A DNA stretch of 64,000 nt from Microbacterium sp. SORGH_AS_1204 (GTDB lineage Bacteria > Actinomycetota > Actinomycetes > Actinomycetales > Microbacteriaceae), in assembly GCF_030818935.1 (NCBI RefSeq), contig NZ_JAUTBD010000001.1, positions 1,798,001 to 1,862,000 on the forward strand. The letters run 5' to 3'. The notes beneath the pieces are model-generated. The model did no database searches and was not told where the DNA came from. It was given only the letters and a program-made list of their open reading frames with translations. Position 1 is the first letter of the stretch. Each line of letters begins with the position of its first letter. Shown in pieces: positions 57,267 to 64,000 of the stretch. The position numbers and the translations under genes are program-made.

Positions 57267-59065
57267 GGGGACACCTTCGCTTCGAGGAGGCTGGATCGGT
57301 AACCGAGCAGACGGATCTGATCGTCGGACCCCTGGCCGGGGACGTAGAAGAAGACCTGGTCGGAATAGGTCGTGGTGAATCCGGTCGCCGACTGATCGAC
57401 ACCGGTCAGCGCCTTGACCGCGGGGTTGTTGTCGAGCTTGATGACCGCGTCGGCGTTGGTCGGCTTCGCGGTGTCGCTCTCGTACACGTTCACGGCGACG
57501 ATCGCACCGCTGTCGAGGGTGGCCAGCGCGATCGGCGCGGCCGGGCCCGCGGAGGCCGAGAAGCTGATCTCGGCGGTGCCCGCACCGGTCTGGTTCAGCT
57601 CGTCGGTGCGCTTGGTCTTGTTGTCTTGGATCGCGGCGAGCAGCAGGTCGTTGGCCGTGTCGAAGGTGGACCACGACGCGCTGTTCTGTCCGTTGTTGAT
57701 GATGTCGGCGTAGGCCGCCGCCACTTTCTCGGGCGCCAGCACGAGGAAGTTCGAATCGGGTGAGACCTGCGTCGCACCGACGTATTCGGCCGCGAGTTCG
57801 GGCAGGTTGGTGGATGCCTCGAGGTTGCCGACGTAGGACGCCTTGTACGGGGCCCACGGGTTCTCCTGCGTCATCATCATGATCGTCGTGGTCGGTGTCG
57901 CGGCATCCGCGGACTCGACGACGGTCATGAGCGTGCGCGGCCACGTGCCCGTGGTCTGCGGCAGGACGATCTGCACGGGTTCCGCCGGGATCGCCGGAAG
58001 GGCGGCACGGTCGGGGATGGCGGCGCGCAGCGTGTAGTTGGTCTGGCGTTCGGCCAGCGCAGGTCCGGAGAGACGCTCCGCGACGGCGGTGGCGTCGAGA
58101 GCGGCGTCGGCCTGCGCCACCGTCGACGACACGCGCGAGACGATGCGCTGCGCCTGTGCTTCGGTGACGGCGGGGGGGAACTGGCCTTCGGGGACCACGA
58201 CGGTCGGGGTCGGGCTGGGCGACGCGGGAGCTGCGAACTGCGGCCAGGCGTCGGCGGAGCAGCCGGCGAGGAGCGCCACCGAGACACCCAGAGCGGGTAC
58301 GGCCACCAGGGCGCGTCGCCCACCGAGGGCGCCGCGGACGCGCGAACCGCGTCCGGCAGGGCTCTGGCTGATGACGCCCTTCGCGTCGCCGTCGCCGTCG
58401 ACGGTGGAGATCGGTTCGGTCACGGGGAGGGGCAGACCCTTGCGCCGCGGACGTCGCGATCGACGCACGTGGCGGATGCCGAGCAGGTACAGCACGAGCC
58501 CTGCGAGCAGCGCGATGCCGCCGCCGACGATGAGGGGGCCGGCCCAGGGGGTGGAATCGTCGATGGGCCAGGTCACGCTGACGTTGGCGGGCGCGGGTGC
58601 GGTGCCGTCGGAAGCGATCAGAACGCTCATCTCCCCGGGGAGCTGCAGCGTGGCCGACAGCGTGCCGGTCTGCTCGTACTCGTCGAGCCAGAGGTCGGAG
58701 TCGACGGGACTCCGGCCGGCCACTTCCGCCGTTCCCGTGGCGGAGGGCCCGACCTCGGTCGTCTGGACCACTCCCTCGCCGTCGACGGTCACGGCGGTGT
58801 AAGAGGTGTCGGACAACCAGGCCTTCACGTCGGCCGTGCGGCCGTAGGCGGCGAAGACCTGCCCGTCACCCTCGACCCGGAGCGTCTGCGCACCCGGAAC
58901 GCTGGTGAGGAGGGCGCCGTCGATGAGCGTGTACGCGGTCGTCCCCTCGGTCTGCACGGTCGCCGAGGTCTCGGAGGGCCCCTGGAACACCGTCCTCTGG
59001 GCGATACCGGCACCGATCATGACGGCGGCGATGACGAACGCCACCACAGCCCAGACGAATCTCAC
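57263..59065 (-). CDS. Large membrane protein with internal lipoprotein-like signal, unknown function
   Basis: Not recognised. 600 residues. The first membrane helix is at 4-22 (an uncleaved signal is likely), then a beta-rich extracytoplasmic domain of about 150 residues, a second helix at 175-196, a basic loop (RRSRRPRRKG) and a third hydrophobic stretch at 251-268 that ends LLAGCSAD, exactly like a lipobox with Cys269. The C-terminal 330 residues are a Ser/Pro linker and a soluble, probably extracytoplasmic domain. It looks like a membrane protein fused to a lipoprotein. It is coupled to the thioredoxin-like gene downstream (GTGA). Confidence 0.7.
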   Translation of the reverse strand: MRFVWAVVAFVIAAVMIGAGIAQRTVFQGPSETSATVQTEGTTAYTLIDGALLTSVPGAQTLRVEGDGQVFAAYGRTADVKAWLSDTSYTAVTVDGEGVVQTTEVGPSATGTAEVAGRSPVDSDLWLDEYEQTGTLSATLQLPGEMSVLIASDGTAPAPANVSVTWPIDDSTPWAGPLIVGGGIALLAGLVLYLLGIRHVRRSRRPRRKGLPLPVTEPISTVDGDGDAKGVISQSPAGRGSRVRGALGGRRALVAVPALGVSVALLAGCSADAWPQFAAPASPSPTPTVVVPEGQFPPAVTEAQAQRIVSRVSSTVAQADAALDATAVAERLSGPALAERQTNYTLRAAIPDRAALPAIPAEPVQIVLPQTTGTWPRTLMTVVESADAATPTTTIMMMTQENPWAPYKASYVGNLEASTNLPELAAEYVGATQVSPDSNFLVLAPEKVAAAYADIINNGQNSASWSTFDTANDLLLAAIQDNKTKRTDELNQTGAGTAEISFSASAGPAAPIALATLDSGAIVAVNVYESDTAKPTNADAVIKLDNNPAVKALTGVDQSATGFTTTYSDQVFFYVPGQGSDDQIRLLGYRSSLLEAKVSP

Positions 59066-59179
59066 GCTTCACACCATCCCCACCGGCGGCTCGGGCCCAC
59101 CGAAGAATCGACGTTTCAGACTATCCGAGGGCGGCTGAAAGTTCGCGGCGAGGCCCGTCGCGCGCGGCCGCGGGCGCGC

Positions 59180-59197
59180 ACGTCAGTATCCTGACGT
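59180..59197. promoter_or_regulatory. Palindrome between divergent membrane protein and AI-2E genes
   Basis: ACGTCAG (59180-59186) and CTGACGT (59191-59197) flank TATC, and TATCCT could be a -10 for the AI-2E exporter. It could be an operator or promoter palindrome. Confidence 0.35.
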
Positions 59198-59237
59198 CAC
59201 GGGCACGAACGCCCGGCTGAGGCGGGAGTCTGTCGGG

Positions 59238-60311
59238 ATGAAGATCCACAACCCATTCCGGGTCGCACTGCTGGCCACGCTCGGCGTCGGCGTCGGCCTG
59301 CTTCTGATCGGCAGCGTGCAGAACCTGTCGACGATCCTCCTGTACGTCGGCACCGCGCTGTTCCTCTCGCTCGGCCTCGACCCCGTCGTGTCGTTCCTGG
59401 AGAAGAGGGGCCTGCCCCGTTGGGCGGCGGTGCTCGTCACGATCCTCGGCGTGCTCGGCATCTTCGCCGGCATCATCGTGATGGTCGTGCCCATCATCGT
59501 GGGCCAGATCACGCAGCTCGTCGTGCAGGTGGAGCAACTCCTGCAACCCGATCGATGGAACGAGGTCGTGCGACAGGTGCAGGACTGGGCCTCCCGCACC
59601 CTCCCCTGGCTCCGCCTCGACGACGTCTGGGCGGGTGTGCAGCAGTGGATCTCGACCCTCGACGTCGGCTCCATCTCCACGATGGTCGGCAACAGCATCC
59701 TCACCATCGGCGGCGCGGTGGCGGCGGGCCTGGGCGGCGCCTTCATCGTGCTCATCCTGACCATCTACTTCACGGCATCCACCCCGTCGCTGAAGTCTGC
59801 CGTGTACCAGCTCGTGCCGGCGTCGAAACGTGCGCGCTTCATCGAGCTCGCCGAGAAAATCACCGACTCGGTGGGCTACTACGTCATGGGCCAGGTGAGC
59901 CTCGGCGTCATCAACGGCGTGCTGAGTGCCGTCTTCCTGTCGATCATCCAGGCGCCGTTCCCGGCCGTGCTCGCGGTGATCGCCTTCTTCTTCTCGCTGA
60001 TCCCCCTCGTCGGAACGCTGACCGGCTCGACGATCATCGTGCTGACGTGCCTCATCCCGGGCCTGGGGTCGCCGACGATCGCGATCATCGCGGCGGTCTA
60101 CTACCTCATCTACATGCAGATCGAGGCGTACATCATCTCGCCGCGCATCATGAGCCGCGCGGTCTCGGTGCCGGGGTCGGTGGTCGTCATCTCCGCCCTC
60201 GCCGGCGGTGCGCTGCTCAACCTGCTGGGAGCGCTCATCGCGATCCCGGTCGCCGCGAGCATCCTCATCATCTACCGCGAGGTCATCATCCCGCGGCAGA
60301 ACGAACGCTGA
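59238..60311 (+). CDS. AI-2E family transporter (PerM-like)
   Basis: 357 residues with about eight membrane helices arranged as paired hairpins (TLGVGVGLLLIGSVQNLSTIL, ALFLSLGLDPVVSFLEKRGL, VLVTILGVLGIFAGIIVMVV, then four more ending ALLNLLGALIAIPVAASILI). The family includes autoinducer-2 exporters and sodium/proton antiporters; the function here is unassigned. GGGAG lies 9 nt before the ATG. Confidence 0.85.
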   Translation: MKIHNPFRVALLATLGVGVGLLLIGSVQNLSTILLYVGTALFLSLGLDPVVSFLEKRGLPRWAAVLVTILGVLGIFAGIIVMVVPIIVGQITQLVVQVEQLLQPDRWNEVVRQVQDWASRTLPWLRLDDVWAGVQQWISTLDVGSISTMVGNSILTIGGAVAAGLGGAFIVLILTIYFTASTPSLKSAVYQLVPASKRARFIELAEKITDSVGYYVMGQVSLGVINGVLSAVFLSIIQAPFPAVLAVIAFFFSLIPLVGTLTGSTIIVLTCLIPGLGSPTIAIIAAVYYLIYMQIEAYIISPRIMSRAVSVPGSVVVISALAGGALLNLLGALIAIPVAASILIIYREVIIPRQNER

Positions 60312-60313
60312 CC

Positions 60314-61036
60314 TCAGCCGACGACGTCGCCGTCCCACTCGGTGGGCAGCGGAAGAGCGTCGGGGTTCACCGCTGCAACGATCTCGGTGAGCACGCGACG
60401 GGTCTGGGTCTCGCCCACCCACAGGTGCTTGCCGCCCTCGACGGCGATGAGGGTGGCATCCGGAACCGATGCGAAGCGCTCGCGCGCCTCATCGGGGCGC
60501 AGGTAGTCGTCGAACTCGGGGACGAGCACCACCATGCGCCGCGCCTCTCCGGCCCAGGCCGCGACCTCTTCGGCGGTGGCGCGGTGAAGCGGCGGAGACA
60601 GCAGGATGACGCCTTCGATGTCGTGGTCGCGACCGTACTTGAGGGCCAGCTCGGTGCCGAACGACCAGCCCACCAACCACGGTCGCGGCAACCCCCGCTC
60701 GCGGGCGAAGTCGACGGCCGCGGCGACGTCGAAGCACTCGTTCGCTCCCCCGTCGAAGCTGCCCTCGCTCGTGCCGCGCGGCGACGTCGTGCCGCGGGTG
60801 TTGAAGCGCAGCACGGCGAGGTCGGCGAGGGCGGGCAGGCGCCCCGCGGCCTTGCGCAGGATGTGGGAGTCCATGAAGCCGCCCGCCGTCGGCAGTGGAT
60901 GCAGCGTCACGAGGGTTGCGACCGGCTCTCGCTCGGCAGGCAGGGCCAGCTCGCCCACGAGGGTGAGCTCGTCGACCGTGTGCAACTCGATGTCTTCGCG
61001 ACGTGCGGGCAGCAGAACGGGTCCGCGAATCTCCAT
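60314..61036 (-). CDS. Alpha/beta hydrolase family protein
   Basis: 240 residues. The nucleophile elbow GWSFG carries Ser, and the fold is shown by VATLVTLHPLPTAGGFMDSHILRK, ADLAVLRFNTRGTTS, DIEGVILLSPPLHR, the acid in VLVPEFDDYLRPDEA and the C-terminal GGKHLWVG with the catalytic His. It resembles the dienelactone hydrolase/KANL3-like group. The substrate is unknown. The ATG overlaps the stop of the next gene by one base (TGATG). Confidence 0.85.
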   Translation of the reverse strand: MEIRGPVLLPARREDIELHTVDELTLVGELALPAEREPVATLVTLHPLPTAGGFMDSHILRKAAGRLPALADLAVLRFNTRGTTSPRGTSEGSFDGGANECFDVAAAVDFARERGLPRPWLVGWSFGTELALKYGRDHDIEGVILLSPPLHRATAEEVAAWAGEARRMVVLVPEFDDYLRPDEARERFASVPDATLIAVEGGKHLWVGETQTRRVLTEIVAAVNPDALPLPTEWDGDVVG

Positions 61037-61323
61037 CAGGCGATCCTCCAACAGTGAGTGTGCCAGTGGCGGCGCGCCGCCAGGTCGGCGGCGTCGCCGA
61101 GCACGCCATCGGCCCGCCACACCACCAGATGCGCGGTCCCGGCGGAGACGGCGCGCCCGCAACCCGGGCAGACGTAATCCTTCTGCGCCTGCGGCGCCGA
61201 GAGGGGTTGCACGGTCCATTCCGTGCCGCGGCGCACTTCTGTGCGCTTCCACCCGGCGATCAGGCGGTCGAGCGAATCATCGCCGCGATTCGCGTCGGGG
61301 CGGCGTTTACGGGAGCGGGGCAT
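61036..61323 (-). CDS. Small zinc-ribbon-like hypothetical protein, 95 aa
   Basis: The N-terminus is basic (MPRSRKRRPDANRGDD), then DSLDRLIAGWKRTEVRRG, and the C-terminus holds CPGC and a final HWHTHCW, a possible Cys2/His/Cys zinc site. The protein family is common in Microbacteriaceae and often miscalled ATP/GTP-binding. No ATP motif is present. It is coupled to the hydrolase. The start at ATG 61323 is preferred over an in-frame GTG three codons upstream. Confidence 0.7.
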   Translation of the reverse strand: MPRSRKRRPDANRGDDSLDRLIAGWKRTEVRRGTEWTVQPLSAPQAQKDYVCPGCGRAVSAGTAHLVVWRADGVLGDAADLAARRHWHTHCWRIA

Positions 61324-61332
61324 GGATGCCAC

Positions 61333-62047
61333 TCACCACCAGTGGTTGCTCGTCCAGAACGCGTAGGCGCCGGCCCAGCTGCCATAGCGGCCCGTCGCGT
61401 ACCCGGTGGCCCACCGCAGGTTGTCGACCGGGTCGTACCCGTTGCCGGGCACCTTGCTGCACGGCAGCGCTTGCACGAGCCCGCATGCCCCCGGACGAGC
61501 GGTTCGTCGCATTGGGGTTCCACCCGCTCTCACGGCTGACGATGTAGTCGACGTAGCCCATGTCGGACTCGGCGATCCCCGCCGCGGCCATCCATTCTGC
61601 GGGCGCTCCGCCACCCGAGTAGAACAGCGGCCCGGAACTACTCGCCGACGACGAGGAGTCGGACTCCCGCGAACGCGTGGGCGTGGGGGTCGGAGTCGGG
61701 GTCGGCTTCGGCTTGACGTAGACGTTGTAGCTCGAGCGGTCGAGCTGCGGCGACTGCTTCTCACCGGCGACCGACACCGCCTGCGCGTCGTCGAGACCCT
61801 CGGCGTACAGGGTGACCGTGCGGGGCACGTCGGCCTGCGCGGGCGAGAGGGCCGCGCCCATCGGCCCCACGTAGGCCGCGGCGAAAAGGACGGCCGCACA
61901 GGCGCCGAAGGCACCGACCACACCGCGGCGGCGGGACCACCGGGGCGTCGACCGCCGCGTGATCACCGGAGGGATCACGTCTACCCCGGTGTCGCCTCGA
62001 CGGGCGACACGGGACGATGAGCGTACGGGGCGCGAACCGGAAGTCAC
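61333..62047 (-). pseudogene. Secreted transglycosylase-like cell-wall protein, frameshifted
   Basis: Probable peptidoglycan-binding or cleaving surface protein. The N-terminal signal segment (VVGAFGACAAVLFAAAYVG) is followed by LDDAQAVSVAGE, a Pro/Thr linker (PKPTPTPTPTPT), Ser-rich stretches and the SLT/APF-like domain with YVDYIVSRESGWNPNATNRSSG. There the run of five C at 61488-61492 (G on the coding strand) carries one base too many. Deleting one restores GACGLVQALPCSK... YGSWAGAYAFWTSNHWW and a stop at 61333. As read, the catalytic C-terminus is replaced by an unrelated tail. Confidence 0.85.
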
Positions 62048-62093
62048 AGTGCCGTCGAGTCTACCGAGGCGCCGCGGCGAGTGTCATCCGCGC

Positions 62094-62666
62094 TCATCCG
62101 ATGGCGAGCATGACGTCGACGACGGAGTCGAGCACTGCATCGACCTGGGCCTCGCGGTACCCGCCCCGCTGCATGCGGAACGCGACCGAGCGCACCTGCT
62201 CGGGCGTCACCGGGTCACCGGCGGCGAGGTAGCGCGCCACCCGGTCGGCGACGACGTCGACCTCGTCGACGCGGTAGCCGTAGCGCAGGATGCCGACCCG
62301 CTCGAACCGGGCGCCACGGGGGCGTCGCAGGCGGTCGAGCACGACCTGCGCCGTGTCGCGCGTCTCGGCGACCCAGGCGCGTGCACCGAGGTTCGAGAGC
62401 GCGTGCTCGCGCTCGCGCGCGGCGAAAGCGTCTTCGACGCGGCCCAGCGCAGCATCCACGGCCGGCACGGAGTAGCCGCCGCGCACGAGGGGGAAGGCCG
62501 CGGCGCGCACCTCCGACGAGCGGAGTGCGCCGACGTCGTCGTTCTCGAACACCTCGCGCGCACGGGCGAGGAAGACGTCGACGGCGCGTTTCTCGTACCC
62601 TTTCGCGCGGCCGGAATCCGGGAACGGCGTGGCAGCGACCTGATCATGGATCGGCGTCTCGGTCAT
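62094..62666 (-). CDS. DivIVA-domain protein
   Basis: 190 residues with three copies of the actinobacterial DivIVA motif: RGGYSVPAVDAALGRVEDAF, YRVDEVDVVADRVARYL and RGGYREAQVDAVLDSVVDVML. Such proteins bind curved membranes at poles or septa. Its stop/start overlap with cdsA (ATGA) places it in the frr-cdsA operon. It is shorter than Wag31, so it is a paralogue rather than DivIVA itself. Confidence 0.85.
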   Translation of the reverse strand: MTETPIHDQVAATPFPDSGRAKGYEKRAVDVFLARAREVFENDDVGALRSSEVRAAAFPLVRGGYSVPAVDAALGRVEDAFAAREREHALSNLGARAWVAETRDTAQVVLDRLRRPRGARFERVGILRYGYRVDEVDVVADRVARYLAAGDPVTPEQVRSVAFRMQRGGYREAQVDAVLDSVVDVMLAIG

Positions 62667-63712
62667 GACACTCCCAACGGGGTGAGGAGGTAGTACGTCA
62701 CCAGTGCGGCGGTGGCCGACGGCAGGATGGAGTCGAGGCGATCGAGCACCCCGCCATGACCGGGCAGCCACGAACTCATGTCTTTGATGCCGAGGTCGCG
62801 CTTGACCATCGATTCACCCAGATCGCCCACGGTGGCCGTGGCCAGCACGACGGCGCCGAAGACGAGTCCCGCCCACCACGGGATCTGCAGCATGAACATC
62901 GCCAGCAGTGCGCCCGCGACGAGGGCCGCGACGCACGCGCCGGCGAAGCCTTCCCACGTCTTCTTGGGGCTGATGCGCGGGGCCATCGGATGCCGCCCGC
63001 CCCGCCCGAACGTCAGGCCCGAGACGTAGGCACCGGTGTCGGCGGCGACAGCGAGGATGATGAACGCCAGCACCCACCATTCCCCACGCGGCTGTGCGAG
63101 CAGCACCATCGCCATGCTCGTGAGGAAGGGCACGTACAACTGCACGAAGCCCGCGACGAGCACGTCGCCGATGACGTCGATCCGCGCGCGACCGTCGGAC
63201 GCCGCCATCTGCGCGATCACCCGCCAGACGACGACCACGACCACCGCGCTCAGGGCTGCGATCCAGTGCACCCAGGGCTGGAGAAAGAACCCGCTGAGCA
63301 GCACCAGCGACCCCGTGAGGAGTTGCGGGACGACGTCGACACGGCGTCCCGCGACCTGCAGGGCACGGGAGAACTCCAGCACCCCGAGCACCATCGCCGC
63401 GCCCGCGAAGAACACGAACAACCACTTGACGAAGATGAGCGAGGCGATCAGCACCGCGCCGATGCCGACGCCGATGATCGTGGCGACGATGAGGTCACGA
63501 CCCGTGCGCTGTTTGAGCCGTTCGTTCGCCTGCCCGAACTCCGCGCGCGCGTGCGCGATGTGCTGTTCGGCGTCGGTGCGCATCGCGCGCAGCTGCGACT
63601 CGATGGCCGTCACCCCCTCGCCCGTCATCGGCGAACGGCGTGCCGCCGCGTCCCGACGGGAACCGGGGGGATCGACCGGCTGACCTTCGCCGGCCTCAGG
63701 GGCGTCGGGCAT
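62663..63712 (-). CDS. cdsA: Phosphatidate cytidylyltransferase CdsA
   Basis: Makes CDP-diacylglycerol from phosphatidic acid in the membrane. 349 residues: a cytoplasmic N-terminal region of about 70 residues, then about eight membrane helices. The family signature near the C-terminus, GIKDMSSWLPGHGGVLDRLDS, is intact, as is AADTGAYVSGLTFG. It lies 5 bp after frr. Confidence 0.95.
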   Translation of the reverse strand: MPDAPEAGEGQPVDPPGSRRDAAARRSPMTGEGVTAIESQLRAMRTDAEQHIAHARAEFGQANERLKQRTGRDLIVATIIGVGIGAVLIASLIFVKWLFVFFAGAAMVLGVLEFSRALQVAGRRVDVVPQLLTGSLVLLSGFFLQPWVHWIAALSAVVVVVVWRVIAQMAASDGRARIDVIGDVLVAGFVQLYVPFLTSMAMVLLAQPRGEWWVLAFIILAVAADTGAYVSGLTFGRGGRHPMAPRISPKKTWEGFAGACVAALVAGALLAMFMLQIPWWAGLVFGAVVLATATVGDLGESMVKRDLGIKDMSSWLPGHGGVLDRLDSILPSATAALVTYYLLTPLGVS

Positions 63713-63717
63713 GCGGG

Positions 63718-64000
63718 TCAGACCTCGAGCAGCTCTGCCTCTTTGCGCTTCAGCGCCTCGTCGATTAGGTCGACGTGCGTGCGCGTGATGCCGTCGAGCT
63801 CCTTCTCGGCGCGGACGAGCTCGTCTTCGCCGACATCGCTCTTGAGCGCGTCGAGGTCGTCCTTGGCCTTGCGGCGGAGGTTGCGCACCTGCACCTTGGC
63901 GTCTTCGCCCTTGCCGCGCACGATCTTGACGTACTCTTTGCGGCGGTCCTGCGTGAGCTCGGGCATGGTGACGCGCACGATGGTGCCGTCGTTGGTGGGG
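63718..64000 (-). CDS. frr: Ribosome recycling factor, C-terminal part (5' end outside window)
   Basis: Splits the post-termination ribosome. The visible 93 residues are [25 protein letters not shown]... ending [13 protein letters not shown], the C-terminal helices of the coiled-coil domain. The frame is open to the edge of the window, so the start lies upstream. It heads the frr-cdsA operon here. Confidence 0.95.
   Translation of the reverse strand, partial: PTNDGTIVRVTMPELTQDRRKEYVKIVRGKGEDAKVQVRNLRRKAKDDLDALKSDVGEDELVRAEKELDGITRTHVDLIDEALKRKEAELLEV

Noticed and set aside
57263..59065. Glycosyltransferase assignment for the 600-residue membrane protein
   Set aside because: No DxD motif, no GT fold and only three hydrophobic segments are visible.

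Overview
The window is high-GC (about 70%) actinobacterial chromosome. Gene order (tig-clpP1-clpP2-clpX; frr-cdsA; GatCAB; GlgX/GlgE/GlgB; coproporphyrin-type ferrochelatase), codon use and a very strong preference for the heptamer GGATGCC/GGCATCC point to Microbacteriaceae, most likely Microbacterium. This placement is inference; no 16S gene is present. There is no prophage, insertion sequence, CRISPR array or defence island. It is almost entirely housekeeping chromosome with short intergenic repeat elements.

Layout. 1-9.6 kb: the 3' end of valS, an M3 peptidase, a GNAT acetyltransferase, and the ClpX/ClpP2/ClpP1/trigger-factor proteostasis block on the minus strand, followed by tRNA-Pro and tRNA-Gly. 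9.9-18.5 kb: a DUF6584-like membrane protein, a phage-type macro-like protein, a gamma-carbonic anhydrase, Dps, a PaiB/amidohydrolase pair, RpiB/Nei, an unknown membrane protein and CpfC/HemH. 18.6-24.8 kb: aminopeptidase N, an ABC exporter, an MscS channel and a truncated globin. 24.9-33.7 kb: two unknown proteins, two hotdog thioesterases, a frameshifted ettA, a lipoprotein, a second SSB and a YczR/YczE pair. 34-38.8 kb: tRNA-Arg, orn, tRNA-His, a minimal zincin, ClpS, a DUF2017 protein, a small kinase, a GerW-like protein and DinB. 39-44.8 kb: gatB-gatA-gatC and an acyl-CoA ligase. 45-49.8 kb: ligA, mnmA and a cysteine desulfurase that supplies sulfur to MnmA. 49.9-56.3 kb: glgX-glgE-glgB, the maltose-1-phosphate route of alpha-glucan metabolism. 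56.3-64 kb: a thioredoxin-like protein and a large membrane protein, an AI-2E exporter, a hydrolase and zinc-ribbon pair, a frameshifted cell-wall transglycosylase-like gene, a DivIVA-like protein, cdsA and frr.

Three things stand out beyond ordinary genes. (1) About 19 genes have a TANNNT-type -10 box exactly 6-7 nt before their start codon, so leaderless transcription appears to be the default here. (2) GGATGCC/GGCATCC is about sevenfold over-represented by hand count while GGACGCC is nearly absent. (3) Intergenic regions hold several repeat elements: a three-copy array of 59-bp palindromic units, 19-, 20- and 39-bp tandem arrays, and long inverted repeats. Two genes (ettA and the transglycosylase-like gene) carry single-base frameshifts that leave the downstream codons intact, which may be sequencing errors. 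I did not find a convincing undescribed multi-gene system.
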